From Chthoniobacterales bacterium (GTDB lineage Bacteria; Verrucomicrobiota; Verrucomicrobiia; Chthoniobacterales; JAATET01), in contig DATCRI010000058.1 in NCBI GenBank assembly GCA_036569045.1, positions 1-64,000 on the forward strand: a stretch of 64,000 nt of DNA, read 5' to 3'. The translations under genes were made by a program, and so were the position numbers. Position 1 is the first letter of the stretch. Every line of letters begins with the position of its first letter. Shown in pieces: positions 25,307 through 34,395 of the stretch. The notes under the pieces were generated by a model, which saw nothing but the letters and a program-made list of their open reading frames with translations, searched no databases and had not been told where the DNA came from.

Positions 25307-26152
25307 ATGCGATTCGCCGAACCGATGTTCAAAGGCTGGGCCAAGCCCGGCCCCGTTCCGCCCGGCGCTCTCGGGAACGGCCCCGATCTCGAGCCCGGCG
25401 AGACTCTCGACGCCATCAGCGGCTACTTTCGCCTCTTCCAACTCGCCGACGGCCATCGCTTTTCCACCGACGACGTCCTCACCGCCTGGTATGGCACCCT
25501 CGCCTGCCCCACCGCCCGCACCGCGCTCGACCTCGGCAGCGGCATCGGCACCGTCGGGATGATCGCCGCCTGGCGACTGCCGGGCACGCGTTTTGTCACC
25601 GTCGAAGCCCAGTCGGAAAGCGTGCGCCTCGCCCGGAAATCCGCGCAATGGAACGGCCTCACCGATCGCTACGAGATCCGCGAGGGCGACATCCGCGACC
25701 CGGAGATTCTCCATCCCGACGAAGCCTTCGACCTCGTGCTCGGCAGCCCCCCGTATTTCCCCGCCGGCAGCGGCGCGCAAAGCGAGCACCCGCAGAAGCT
25801 CGCCTGCCGCTTCGAAATGCGCGGCACCGTGGCCGATTACTGCGCGACCGCGGCCGCGCACCTCGCCCCCGGCGGCGTCTTTGCGTGCGTCTTCCCGGTC
25901 AATCCCGACGCCCAGCACGAACGCGTGCGCGCCGCCACGGCGGAATCCGGTCTCGTCATCGTTCGCTGGCGACCGATCGCCCTCCGCGAAGGCGCCCGCC
26001 CCCTTCTCGGCCTTTTCGCGATGATGCGCGCCGGCGATCTCCCCTCGCCGTTCCCGACGTGGACCGAGCCCGCGCTCACCATCCGCACCGCTGCCGGCGC
26101 CGTGCATCCCGAGTATGTCGCGGTGAAACTGACCTTCGGCTTCCCCCCGTAA
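25307..26152 (+). CDS. SAM-dependent methyltransferase, TrmN6-like
   Basis: The 281-residue product is a class I methyltransferase. It has motif [15 protein letters not shown], an acidic end to strand 2 ([23 protein letters not shown]), the EGDIRD segment, and the catalytic LGSPPYF in place of N/DPPY. This set and the N-terminal phrase [22 protein letters not shown] resemble TrmN6, which methylates adenine-37 N6 in tRNA1(Val). The SPPY motif is used by N6-adenine and N5-glutamine methyltransferases, so the substrate is not certain. It is divergent from kup and 43 bases before the LLM oxidoreductase. Confidence 0.8.
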   Translation: MRFAEPMFKGWAKPGPVPPGALGNGPDLEPGETLDAISGYFRLFQLADGHRFSTDDVLTAWYGTLACPTARTALDLGSGIGTVGMIAAWRLPGTRFVTVEAQSESVRLARKSAQWNGLTDRYEIREGDIRDPEILHPDEAFDLVLGSPPYFPAGSGAQSEHPQKLACRFEMRGTVADYCATAAAHLAPGGVFACVFPVNPDAQHERVRAATAESGLVIVRWRPIALREGARPLLGLFAMMRAGDLPSPFPTWTEPALTIRTAAGAVHPEYVAVKLTFGFPP

Positions 26153-26195
26153 TTCGATCGCAGGCGAACAACGAAATCTGTGCGAGATTGCCCGC

Positions 26196-27194
26196 ATGGT
26201 TCGTTACTCCGTTCTCGATCTTGCGCCCATCGTGCAGGGCGGCGACGCGGCCGAGGCATTCGCCCGCTCCCTCGATCTGGCCCGCCATGCGGAGGCCTGG
26301 GGCTACCACCGCTACTGGGTGGCCGAGCATCACAACCTTCCCGGCATCGCCAGCGCCGCGACTTCGGTGCTCATCGCCCACCTCGCCGCGGGAACCAGCC
26401 GCATCCGCGTCGGCTCCGGCGGCATCATGCTTCCGAATCACGCCCCGCTCGCGATCGCCGAGCAATTCGGCACGCTGGAATCCCTGCATCCCGGCCGCAT
26501 CGATCTCGGCCTGGGCCGCGCCCCCGGGGGCGACCCGATCACCGCGAAGGCGCTGCGTCGCGGGCTGGGATCGAACGCGGACACGTTTGCGAGCGACCTC
26601 GCCGAGCTGCGTGGATACTTTGCGCCAGCCTCACCCGGCCAGCCCCTGCGCGCCATTCCCGGCGCCGGTCTGGACATCCCCATCTACCTCCTCGGCTCGA
26701 GCGATTTCGGCGCCCATCTCGCCGCTCAGCTCGGCCTGCCCTACGCCTTCGCGTCCCACTTCGCCCCCGACTACCTCCTGCCCGCGCTCGACCTCTACCG
26801 GCGCAATTTCCGCCCGTCCGCCTCGCTCGAGCAGCCCTACGCCATGGTTGCCGTCAACGTCATCGCTGCGGATTCCGACGCCGAGGCAACTCGCCTGTTC
26901 ACGTCGCTCCAGCAGGCGTTTCTCGGGATCATTCGCGGCCAGCGCACGGAGCTGCTCCCTCCGGTGAACGACCTCGAGGACCGCTGGTCACCGGCCGAAC
27001 GCGCCCAGGTCACGCGGATGACCCGATGCTCCGCGGTGGGTTCGGCGGAAACGGTTCGTCGGGAACTCGAGACGCTACTCGCACAAACCGGCGCCGACGA
27101 GATCATCGCCACCGCGCAGATTCACGACCACGCCGCGCGGCTGCGCTCGTTCGAGATCGCGGCGGAGGTCTTCGCCACCATCGCCGGCCGCTAG
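26196..27194 (+). CDS. LLM-class flavin-dependent oxidoreductase
   Basis: The 332-residue product is a luciferase-like (bacterial LLM) TIM-barrel protein of the alkanal monooxygenase-like group. Visible motifs are [45 protein letters not shown] and [14 protein letters not shown], which together are typical of the MsnO8-like subfamily. It uses FMN or F420 with a small organic substrate that cannot be named from sequence. It is convergent with argB, with six bases between the two stops and no visible terminator. Confidence 0.9.
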   Translation: MVRYSVLDLAPIVQGGDAAEAFARSLDLARHAEAWGYHRYWVAEHHNLPGIASAATSVLIAHLAAGTSRIRVGSGGIMLPNHAPLAIAEQFGTLESLHPGRIDLGLGRAPGGDPITAKALRRGLGSNADTFASDLAELRGYFAPASPGQPLRAIPGAGLDIPIYLLGSSDFGAHLAAQLGLPYAFASHFAPDYLLPALDLYRRNFRPSASLEQPYAMVAVNVIAADSDAEATRLFTSLQQAFLGIIRGQRTELLPPVNDLEDRWSPAERAQVTRMTRCSAVGSAETVRRELETLLAQTGADEIIATAQIHDHAARLRSFEIAAEVFATIAGR

Positions 27195-27200
27195 GCGCGG

Positions 27201-28082
27201 TTACGGGATAATCTCGGTGCCGATGCCCGAGTTCGTAAAAATCTCGAGCAGCAGGCAATGCGGAGTCTGGCCGCCGACGAGATGAATCTTGCCGACGCCC
27301 TGCTGGAGCGCACGCACGGCACTCTCGACCTTCGGGATCATCCCGCCATCGATGATCTTCTGTTTGATGAGGAGCTGGGTCTGTTTGACCGTGACCGAGG
27401 GAATCAGCGAATCGGCCTGCGCGGGATTCCGCATGATGCCGGGCACGTCGCTCACGAAGATGAGCTTGTGGGCCTTCAACCCCGTGGCGAGCGCCGCGGC
27501 CGCGACGTCGGCATTGATGTTGAGCACCTGCCCCTCGGCCGTCGCACCGATCGGCGAGATCACGGGCACGATTTCCTGCTGCACGGCCGCCGTCACCTCC
27601 GCGATGTTCACATCGATCGCTTCGCCGACGAATCCGATATCGGCCTCCGTGCCGTCCTCGAGTCGCTGGAGCGGCAGGCGCCGCGAGACGAACACCGCCT
27701 TGCCCGACAGGCCGCTGGCCTTGCCGCCATGCTGATGAATCGTCGCCACGATCCCGGGATTGATCTCCCGATCGAGCGTCTCCTCGACGATCTGCACGGA
27801 CGCGGCATCCGTCACGCGAAGGCCGTTCACGAAATGGGGGACGAGCCCCGCCTCCCGCATCTTCGAGGAGATGGCCTTGCCGCCACCGTGCACGATCACG
27901 GGATTGATGCCGACCGCCTCGAGAAAGACAACGTCGCGGAGCAGACGCTCCACCTGCTGGTCGTCCTCCATCGCGCTGCCGCCGTATTTGATGACAAACG
28001 TCTGCCCGCGGAACTTCTGAATGTAGGGAAGCGCCTCGATGAGGCTTTCCGTGCGGGCGGCGGGACTGAGAGAGCGGGCCAT
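27201..28082 (-). CDS. argB: N-acetylglutamate kinase
   Basis: ArgB phosphorylates N-acetylglutamate, the second step of arginine synthesis. The 293-residue product has the amino-acid-kinase fold: FVIKYGGSAMEDDQQ, INPVIVHGGGKAISS, and the C-terminal VGGQTPHCLLLEIFT. The N-terminal helix (LIEALPYIQKFRGQ) is the extension seen in arginine-sensitive hexameric enzymes, so feedback inhibition is likely. It is the last gene of argC-argJ-argB, six bases after argJ. Confidence 0.96.
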   Translation of the reverse strand: MARSLSPAARTESLIEALPYIQKFRGQTFVIKYGGSAMEDDQQVERLLRDVVFLEAVGINPVIVHGGGKAISSKMREAGLVPHFVNGLRVTDAASVQIVEETLDREINPGIVATIHQHGGKASGLSGKAVFVSRRLPLQRLEDGTEADIGFVGEAIDVNIAEVTAAVQQEIVPVISPIGATAEGQVLNINADVAAAALATGLKAHKLIFVSDVPGIMRNPAQADSLIPSVTVKQTQLLIKQKIIDGGMIPKVESAVRALQQGVGKIHLVGGQTPHCLLLEIFTNSGIGTEIIP

Positions 28083-28088
28083 GGAAAA

Positions 28089-29279
28089 TTATTCGCCGAG
28101 ATTAAACCGGACGTATTCTTCGGTGAGATCGGTGGTGAAGACCGTATGGGTCGCCTTGCCGGCGTGCAATTCCACCGTCACCTTGAAGGATTTCTTCGCC
28201 GCGACCGCCTGCAGCCGCGCAAACGGCGTCTTCGCCGGCATGCCCCCGCGCACCGCCGCGACCTTGTCGTAATCGATGTCCGCGAGATCGGGATCGAACT
28301 CCGCTCCGGAGTAGCCGACCGCGTCGAGAATGCGGCCCCAGTTCGGGTCGCCGCCCGCCCAGGCGCATTTCGTGAGCGTGGAATTCGCAATCGCCTCGGC
28401 CGCAAGTCTGGCGTCCTTCGCCGTCTTCGCCCCGCGCACCTCGACTTCGATGAAGCGCGTGACGCCCTCGCCGTCGAGCACGATCTTCTTTGCGAGATCG
28501 AGCGCGACCTCCTCGAGGGCGACCTGGAAATCCGCGAGCTCGGGCCGGCCCTGCGTGCCGCTCGCCAGCAGGATGACGGTGTCGTTGGTGCTCATGTCAC
28601 CATCGATCGTGATGCGATTGAACGACCGCTCGACCGCCAGCTTGAGCGCCGCGCGCAGCTCGGCGCGGGAAAGCGCGGCGTCCGTCGTGATAACGCTCAG
28701 CATCGTGGCCATGTTCGGATCGATCATGCCCGCGCCTTTCGCCACACCGCCCACGCGGAACTTCTGGCCGCCGGACTCGAATTCGCAGGCAAACTCCTTC
28801 GGCACGGTGTCACTTGTCATGATCGCGCGCGCGACCGCCTCGCTCGATTTCGTGTCGAGCCGGGCCACGAGCTCCGGCACCTTGGCGACCATCCGCTCGA
28901 TCGGCAGAGGCACGCCAATGCGTCCGGTCGAGCACACGAGAATTTCCTCGGGCTTCGTGCCCAGAGCGAGGGCCGTGGATGCCGCCATCGCCTTCGCGTC
29001 CGAGATGCCGGGCTGGCCCGTGCAGGCATTTGCATTGCCGCTGTTGAGGATGACCGCGCGGCACATCTTCCCGCGCAGATGCTCGGTCGAGACCAGCACC
29101 GGCGCAGCCTTCACCCGGTTCGTCGTGAAAGTCGCCGCGGCCAGCACGGGCGTCGCTCCGGCGACCAGCGCGAGATCGTCCCGCGAGCCTTCCGGATACT
29201 TGATGCCCACGGACACCGCCGCCGCGAGAAACCCCTTCGGCGCATTCACGCCCCCTTTGATTTTGCGAATTTTCGTCAT
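28089..29279 (-). CDS. argJ: Glutamate N-acetyltransferase / amino-acid acetyltransferase
   Basis: ArgJ transfers the acetyl group from N-acetylornithine to glutamate and, in bifunctional forms, from acetyl-CoA. The 396-residue product includes the self-cleavage site (KGAGMIDPNMATML), where the Thr of ATML becomes the catalytic nucleophile. Other expected parts are ILNSGNANACTG, VLDGEGVTRF and GGDPNWGRI. With argC and argB alongside, a cyclic arginine pathway is likely. The argC stop directly precedes the argJ ATG. Confidence 0.96.
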   Translation of the reverse strand: MTKIRKIKGGVNAPKGFLAAAVSVGIKYPEGSRDDLALVAGATPVLAAATFTTNRVKAAPVLVSTEHLRGKMCRAVILNSGNANACTGQPGISDAKAMAASTALALGTKPEEILVCSTGRIGVPLPIERMVAKVPELVARLDTKSSEAVARAIMTSDTVPKEFACEFESGGQKFRVGGVAKGAGMIDPNMATMLSVITTDAALSRAELRAALKLAVERSFNRITIDGDMSTNDTVILLASGTQGRPELADFQVALEEVALDLAKKIVLDGEGVTRFIEVEVRGAKTAKDARLAAEAIANSTLTKCAWAGGDPNWGRILDAVGYSGAEFDPDLADIDYDKVAAVRGGMPAKTPFARLQAVAAKKSFKVTVELHAGKATHTVFTTDLTEEYVRFNLGE

Positions 29280-30314
29280 TTAGAGCAGCGCCGTGGCTTC
29301 GTCGAACCCGGCCATGAGATTGAAATTCTGCACGGCCTGACCGGCCGCACCTTTTACGAGATTGTCCTCCGCGCTGAGCAGGATCAGCCGCTTCGCCCGG
29401 TCGTCGAACCGCACCGCGATGTCGCAGAAGTTCGTTCCGGTCACGTTCTTCGTATCGGGCAGCGACTCGCGCACCCGCACGAACGGCTCGTTCGCGTAGG
29501 CCTCGCTCAACGCCTCGGCGATCTGGTCCGGCTTCACGCCCGGAGCGAGCCTGACGAACGTCGTCGTGTGGATTCCCCGCGTCATCGGCGCAAGATGCGG
29601 CACGAAGGTGATCACGATCGGCGCGCCCGCCGCGAGACTGAGTTCCTGCTCGATCTCGGAGAGATGCCGGTGCTTGGGCAGGCCGTAGGCTCGCAGGCTT
29701 TCGTTGCACTCCGCGTAAAGCAGCGTCACGTCGGCCTTCCGCCCGGCGCCGCTCACGCCGCTGGCGCTCGAGACCACGATGTCCTCGCGTGCGATCAGCC
29801 CGGCGCGCAGCAAAGGAACCAGCGGCAGCAAAATGCTCGTCGGATAACACCCCGCCGAGGCCACGAGCTTCGCCGTCCGAATTTCCTGCCGGTGCAGCTC
29901 CGGCAGGCCATAGACCGCACCAGCCAGGCTTCCGGGAGCCGGATGCGCATCGCCGTAGAACTCCTCGTAAACTCCGGCATCCCGCAGCCGGAAATCCGCG
30001 CTGAGATCGATCACCCGCTTCCCGGCTTCCACGAGAGGCAGCGCAAATTCGGTCGCGAGGCCGTGCGGCAGGGCGAGAAAGAAATACTCGGCGCCGCTGG
30101 CGAGCAGGGCGTCGATCTTCGAGTCGCAGAAACTCAACCCCGCAAATGCCGGCGAGCCCGCCAGTCGCGGCAGGACGTCCGTCACCGGCCGGCCGGCATG
30201 CGTGCGGGAGCTCACCGCGACGATCCGGATCCCCGGATGGCGGCTGAGCAGGGTGCACAGCTCCTCTCCCGAGTAGCCATTGGCACCGACGATGGCGACG
30301 TTCACAGCGGACAT
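29280..30314 (-). CDS. argC: N-acetyl-gamma-glutamyl-phosphate reductase
   Basis: ArgC reduces N-acetylglutamyl phosphate with NADPH. The 344-residue product starts with the NADP-binding VAIVGANGYSGEELCTLLSRHPGI and contains the active-site cysteine in ASAGCYPTSIL, close to residue 150. ATG 30314 begins MSAVNVAIVG, which is the family start. A further 12-codon extension from a GTG is unlikely. It is the first gene of argCJB, divergent from tRNA-Pro. Confidence 0.96.
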   Translation of the reverse strand: MSAVNVAIVGANGYSGEELCTLLSRHPGIRIVAVSSRTHAGRPVTDVLPRLAGSPAFAGLSFCDSKIDALLASGAEYFFLALPHGLATEFALPLVEAGKRVIDLSADFRLRDAGVYEEFYGDAHPAPGSLAGAVYGLPELHRQEIRTAKLVASAGCYPTSILLPLVPLLRAGLIAREDIVVSSASGVSGAGRKADVTLLYAECNESLRAYGLPKHRHLSEIEQELSLAAGAPIVITFVPHLAPMTRGIHTTTFVRLAPGVKPDQIAEALSEAYANEPFVRVRESLPDTKNVTGTNFCDIAVRFDDRAKRLILLSAEDNLVKGAAGQAVQNFNLMAGFDEATALL

Positions 30315-30383
30315 GGCGGAAACGCTATCGACGCCCCCCTTCCCGCGCAAGACGCGCCGTAACCGTAAATTTCCGCGGCAGAC

Positions 30384-30412
30384 TTGACCGCGGCGCCGGT
30401 CTGCCGTTTACT
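30384..30412 (+). promoter_or_regulatory. Probable promoter of tRNA-Pro
   Basis: TTGACC, 17-base spacer, TTTACT, with the tRNA 34 bases further on. The -35 lies in the loop of an inverted repeat CGGCAGAC/GTCTGCCG (30376-30383 and 30399-30406), which may be chance or an operator. The -10 box is imperfect. Confidence 0.5.
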
Positions 30413-30445
30413 CTCCCCTCGCGCGAGATTTCGCGACGAGGAAAA

Positions 30446-30519
30446 CGGGCTGTGGCTCAGCTTGGTAGAGCGCTTGAATGGGGTTCAAGAGGTCGTGGGT
30501 TCGAATCCCGCCAGCCCGA
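30446..30519 (+). tRNA. tRNA-Pro (anticodon GGG)
   Basis: The 74-nt sequence folds as a standard tRNA: acceptor stem CGGGCTG/CAGCCCG with discriminator A, D arm GCTC AGCTTGGTA GAGC, anticodon stem CTTGA/TCAAG with loop ATGGGGT giving anticodon GGG (proline, codon CCC/CCU), and T arm GTGGG TTCGAAT CCCGC. The 3' CCA is not encoded. A terminator follows two bases later. The strip downstream has foreign character. Confidence 0.95.
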
Positions 30520-30520
30520 T

Positions 30521-30567
30521 TCCCCCGAGACCCTGATAAACTCAAGGTCCGGGGGATTTTTCTTTTC
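30521..30567 (+). terminator. Terminator after tRNA-Pro
   Basis: TCCCCCGAGACC pairs with GGTCCGGGGGA (one bulged A) around a 13-base loop, then a T-rich run (TTTTTCTTTT). It begins one base after the tRNA discriminator. Confidence 0.85.
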
Positions 30568-30691
30568 TGGGCACGCCTCCCACCCGGAAGGACAGTGCCC
30601 GAATAGTGCCCAAAAATTGCGGAATGCGACTGCGCCGCCCGGTTCCTAGCGGCGGCTTGAATTCAAAAATCAGAGCTTCCATGATGCTCCG

Positions 30692-30877
30692 ATGAGCAAT
30701 CCAAGTCGGCTCATTCCCATCGGCGACGGTCTCAAGCCTTGCCCAGATTGTGGGAATCGTGTCTCGGCGAAGGCGGAGACGTGCCCTAAATGCGGACGAG
30801 TGATCCGAACAAGGCAGTCCACCACGGGCTTACTCGCGGCGTCATCATCGCAAATTTGGCCGTCGAATAAACGTTGA
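30692..30877 (+). CDS. Small zinc-ribbon protein, perhaps truncated
   Basis: The 61-residue product contains a four-cysteine zinc ribbon, CPDCGNRVSAKAETCPKCGRVI, with the CxxC...CxxC spacing typical of small bacterial zinc ribbons. Similar proteins usually carry a membrane helix after the ribbon. Here the tail (SSSQIWPSNKR) is polar and short, so the C-terminus may have been lost by mutation. It lies in the AT-richer strip downstream of tRNA-Pro. Function unknown. Confidence 0.55.
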   Translation: MSNPSRLIPIGDGLKPCPDCGNRVSAKAETCPKCGRVIRTRQSTTGLLAASSSQIWPSNKR

Positions 30878-30926
30878 TTGACTTTACGCGTTCCATCAAC
30901 TGTGTTCGCCAAAAACCTCCCCATTT

Positions 30927-31840
30927 ATGACTACAACCGTCAGCTTGGCAGCTAGGGATTTTATTGTGGTTGGTTGCGACAGCCTTGCAACTTCGAGCGA
31001 AGCAATGATTTCACCCGAGGTGCTTGAAGGCACTTTTTTCGATTCTAGCGGCAATCTCAAACTTGGCGCCGACGGGGCTCCTGTTTTGAAGTCAGTCGCA
31101 TTCGGGAACTCACCGTAAAAAACTTGGTCGGACAATTCGTTGAATCTGACGAATTTAAAGGCCCAAACCGCAACAGTATCGCGGGAATCGCAGATGAACT
31201 GAAAAAGTTTTTGATGAACGCTTTCGTCACTCAATATCCAAATGAGTGGGATAGGCCATCGATGGAAATTTTGTTATCCGGATATTCTGATCAATGCCGG
31301 CAACCCGAGATAATTCGACTGACCTTTTCGTTCAACTGGCAGACCGGATCTTTCTCCGCCGATGTCACGGAGGAGGTGAAAGTTGGCGCATACAACGTGG
31401 TTTTCGGAGGGCAATATGACGTGATTCAACGTGTTGTCGTTGGCGTGGACATCAACGCGTATGCATCCCTCAAGAATGAGTGCTGGGATATTCTCGAGTC
31501 TTACAGACGAGAAATTCAATCCGGGCTTGATGCTGCAAGTGTCAACTACACCGTCCCCAACATCAATCAGGCGGAACGAAAATACGATCTTTTTGGCCGA
31601 GGCTTTCAACAAGTGGGAATTACCGGAATTTCCTCAGACGTAGGGAGTTTGTCCGAACAGGCGGGAATCGATCTCGTGTCCTTTCTGATCAATACAATGA
31701 TCAAATCTCAGGAGTTTTCATCATCCATTCCAACGGTCGGCGGCGATATCCATATTGGAATAATTGATGCTTCTGCTGGATTTCGTTGGATTTCTCGGGA
31801 AGAGTATCGATTCGAAAACCACTGCACTCCAAAATTCTAA
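30927..31840 (+). pseudogene. Broken proteasome-like Ntn-hydrolase family gene
   Basis: Two fragments of one protein lie in different frames. Fragment one (30927-31118) starts MTTTVSLAARDFIVVGCDSLATSS, like the beta-hairpin and nucleophile Thr of proteasome-type Ntn hydrolases. Fragment two (open from about 31094, in another frame, to 31840) starts SRIRELTVKNLVGQF and includes FGGQYDVIQRVV, DVGSLSEQAGIDLVSFLI and SIPTVGGDIH. From memory of intact relatives, about 40 to 50 residues between these parts are missing. The junction is near base 31090. A deletion with frame change is the simplest reading, but a sequencing error alone would not restore the missing segment. Confidence 0.65.
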
Positions 31841-32129
31841 CCATGCTTGAAATCGCAAAATTGAATGCGCGCACCGGCTCACAAACTGCTGGCCAGGTGC
31901 TGTCTTCGTATCGGCGTGACTCAATCGCATCGTCTGAACAGCGCGACGTCCGCCCGACACGGTCCGGCCCCGCAGTGACCAAAGAGATCACCGATCGAAA
32001 GGCGTTTGGTAGAGCGAGTCTGACTCCAGCTCGATAGGTTGGCGCACTCAAAAGTGTGAGCGCAAACCAGAAGGAAGGATCACAGCGTCGAATCGCTTCA
32101 AAAAGCCGGCCTGCAATGGGTCTGGAAAG

Positions 32130-32441
32130 GCGAATCGCCTTCTGCGCGGCGTGGACTGTGATCGTGCCGGAGGCGACTTGCTCGGCAAGTTCGGGAGCTT
32201 TCTCGATGACTTGCTTGGCCCTCTGAACGGACGAACGTGAAACCGAAAGAGCGTCGGCTGCCTGCTGCTGGGAGGGTGCGTCAATTGACGCATGCTGATT
32301 TCGGCCCTCTTCGGACAGTTCGGCCAGCTTTGCGGCGATCATCGCTCGCTGACTCTCCGAAAGATGCCGGCGATGCAGGTTAAGCGAGAGCGTGTCTTTT
32401 ACCGGATCGGTGCCGGTGTATTCGGCCCAAAAATATTTCAC
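32130..32441 (-). pseudogene. Remnant of a ParB/Srx-like plasmid or phage protein
   Basis: The first about 100 residues of a frame starting at GTG 32441 match the middle of ParB-N-domain proteins found on plasmids and phages: EYTGTDPVKDTLSLNLHRRH, LSESQRAMIAAKLAELSEEG, ADALSVSRSSVQRAKQVIEK, TITVHAAQKAI. The N-terminal Srx domain expected before the EYTG segment is missing. After residue 103 the sequence no longer looks like the family. It is thus a truncated copy, probably inactive, and marks a past mobile element. A 16-bp palindrome (32277-32292) lies inside it. Confidence 0.65.
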
Positions 32442-32532
32442 AGAGACGCTTGTTACAGTGCCTCTGAATCACGGTAGTGCTCACAGGTCGGAGTGTTGAC
32501 CTCGCCCGGAATTCCGTATCAATGGGCAGGCG

Positions 32533-32916
32533 ATGAACACCATCGTCTCCATCCAACCCGTCGGCCTGCGCGCCGAGGATTTGCCAGCCTATTTTGGCAG
32601 CTCAACCGTCGCCGCTGAAATCGTCAAAGTCGGAATCCTCACACCGGTTCGGAAAGTAAAAGGTCTCACCATCTACGACACCGGCGATTGCGCCCGCGCG
32701 TGGATCGAGACCGGCAGCTCCGGCAACAACCCTAAGGCGGAACTGAATTTCACGCCACGACTCGGTCGCGAATTCCTCCTCTCCGGTTATCGCCAGTCGA
32801 TGCAATCGCTCCATGAACCCAGGAATTACTACGCCCGCGTTCGCACGTTTCTGCACAGTTATCGGCCGTGCCGCCCTTTCCTCGCCTTTCCAGGAGTGAG
32901 GTCATCGCGTTGTTGA
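32533..32916 (+). CDS. Small putative DNA-binding protein in the island
   Basis: The 127-residue product has an N-terminal part (PVGLRAEDLPAYFGSSTVAAEIVKVGILTPVRKVKGLTIYDTGDCARAWIE) laid out like an excisionase or MerR-type winged helix: a helix-turn-helix that picks a cell for each row, followed by a wing and a helix. The remainder after residue about 70 is of mixed composition and looks unrelated. I do not recognise a family. Xis-like function is a guess from the N-terminal shape and the setting in a mobile-element relic. A TTGACC box lies 32 bases upstream, but its -10 is poor. Confidence 0.45.
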   Translation: MNTIVSIQPVGLRAEDLPAYFGSSTVAAEIVKVGILTPVRKVKGLTIYDTGDCARAWIETGSSGNNPKAELNFTPRLGREFLLSGYRQSMQSLHEPRNYYARVRTFLHSYRPCRPFLAFPGVRSSRC

Positions 32917-33193
32917 AATGCCTCTGGCTGGTCGGAATCTGTGCGCCGGGTCGCAGGGCATTCTGGCGGCTTTTCTGCGGCACGCTGATTACGCGCCCGC
33001 AATGCTTCTCCCGGACGATGGAACTCTCGGTAAGGGGTCACCATTTTCGCAAAGTCGCGAGGAGTTTCTGAGCTCGATTGGCATTGAAGCCGCGTCATGC
33101 TTTGACCGTCGGCAAGCAAGAGTTCGAGAAAGCCAACCGACGGCGAGAGCGGGAATCGCTACCTGCTTAACTTGAGTTCAAAGGCAAGACCCC
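32917..33193. other. Intergenic tail of the island, no supported gene
   Basis: This stretch of 277 bases has short open frames on both strands that lack family likeness or ribosome sites. One frame ends with EFEKANRRRERES, which looks like the charged C-terminus of a lost gene. The right edge, just before the first universal stress gene, probably marks the end of the inserted DNA. Confidence 0.45.
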
Positions 33194-33769
33194 ATGAACT
33201 CCCCAGCCAGATTCTCCCTCCCAGTTTCCGCCGGCCCCGTTGCGGACATCGCCACGATCCTCGTCCCGATCGACTGCGGTCCCCGCTCCCGCGCGCTGCT
33301 TCAAAGTGCGTCCGCGCTGTCCCGGGCCGTAGGCGGGCATCTCGTCATTCTCCACGTCTACGAGCCGCTCACCTATGCGCCTGCGCATTGTTCCGCCGAG
33401 CAGTTGCGTCTTTATCGGGAAAACCGGCACCGCATGGCGGAAGGAAAGCTCGAACTCCTCCAAGACGAGTTTCTGGACGACGCGGAGGTGCAAGCCGCCA
33501 CGCTCCTCGCGATCGAAGGATTGCCGCAGGATAAGATCTGCGAGACGGCACTGCGGACGCACGCCGACCTGATCGTCGCCTCCACGCATGGTTACCGAGG
33601 CTTGAACCACCTCTTCGTTGGCAGCACCGCCGAGCACCTCATTCGTCGGGTCCCCTGCCCGATCCTCATTCTTCCGACAGCCGTCGAGGGCTCGGAGAAT
33701 GTCGGCGACGTGATCGGGCTCCACTCCAAACCCTCGAACTTCCCGCCCCACGAAAGGAACACGCCATGA
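33194..33769 (+). CDS. Universal stress protein (UspA family)
   Basis: The 191-residue product is a single Usp domain: TILVPIDCGPRSRALLQSA at the N-terminus, LVILHVYEP, and the nucleotide-binding end ADLIVASTHGYRGLNHLFVGSTAEHL, followed by PCPILIL. The Gx9GS phosphate-binding pattern is present, but the first Gly of the full G2xG9xG motif is Ser. Members bind ATP and help survival under starvation, oxygen limitation or stress. It is the first of a coupled pair, since its last four bases overlap the start of the next gene (ATGA). The N-terminus is about 20 residues longer than minimal UspA. Confidence 0.9.
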   Translation: MNSPARFSLPVSAGPVADIATILVPIDCGPRSRALLQSASALSRAVGGHLVILHVYEPLTYAPAHCSAEQLRLYRENRHRMAEGKLELLQDEFLDDAEVQAATLLAIEGLPQDKICETALRTHADLIVASTHGYRGLNHLFVGSTAEHLIRRVPCPILILPTAVEGSENVGDVIGLHSKPSNFPPHERNTP

Positions 33770-34395
33770 GTTCGAAATTCTCCGAAACCGTCGAGCGGCC
33801 TCTGCGCATGCTTCTGAACCAGGAGTTCGTCGAATCCGGCCGGGCCGTTCCAGCTTCGCGCGCTTTTGCCACGTTCCCTTCCACGCCCTCGATTCCTCCG
33901 GCGCCTGCCTTCGGCTTTGATCGCATCCTCGTGCCGACCGATTTTTCCTGCCTCTCGACGGTCGCACTCGCCTACGCGCGACGGCTGGCCACCCGTCTCG
34001 GGGGCGAGGTGATTCTTCTCCACGTCTGCCCACACCAACTGCATGCAAGCTCGGGGGCCTCGGACGCACCGAACGAAAAGCGTCGGGATGATCACCGGAA
34101 ATTTGCGGAGGCCCAGATCGAATGCCAGCTTGCGAATACCGGCGCCCTGGCGTCCACCGATACCGCGACCGTGCGCGTGTTGATCGAAGAGGGGAGTCCG
34201 CACAAAGCAATCGTCCTCGAAGCGCTCGCGCAGAAGGCGGACCTCATTGTCACCGCGAAGCACGGCCGCACGGCGGAGAACAAACTCCTGCTTGGCAAGA
34301 CCGCGGAGTTTCTGGTGCGCAATGCACACTGCCCGGTGCTGCTCATCGGCGACGAGGGCGCGGTTTTTCCTGCGCGCATCCCCATCGAGGAATAG
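33766..34395 (+). CDS. Universal stress protein (UspA family), second copy
   Basis: The 209-residue product is a second Usp domain with a 50-residue N-terminal extension that looks disordered (PSTPSIPPAPAF). The core runs from RILVPTDFSCLSTVALAYARR through VILLHVCPH to ADLIVTAKHGRTAENKLLLGKTAEFL. Here the Ser/Thr of Gx9G(S/T) is Lys, so ATP binding may differ. The start overlaps the previous usp gene by four bases and the stop is one base before the convergent sufU stop. Tandem usp genes near low-oxygen functions fit the FNR-type theme of the region. Confidence 0.9.
   Translation: MSSKFSETVERPLRMLLNQEFVESGRAVPASRAFATFPSTPSIPPAPAFGFDRILVPTDFSCLSTVALAYARRLATRLGGEVILLHVCPHQLHASSGASDAPNEKRRDDHRKFAEAQIECQLANTGALASTDTATVRVLIEEGSPHKAIVLEALAQKADLIVTAKHGRTAENKLLLGKTAEFLVRNAHCPVLLIGDEGAVFPARIPIEE

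Noticed and set aside
32277-32292. Perfect 16-bp palindrome TGCGTCAATTGACGCA
   Set aside because: Inside the ParB-like remnant, no promoter or repeat copy nearby. Kept only as a note, not as an operator.
30520-33193. Search for a direct repeat of the tRNA-Pro 3' end as attR
   Set aside because: No second copy of the T-arm/acceptor sequence was found by eye, so no attachment site is claimed.
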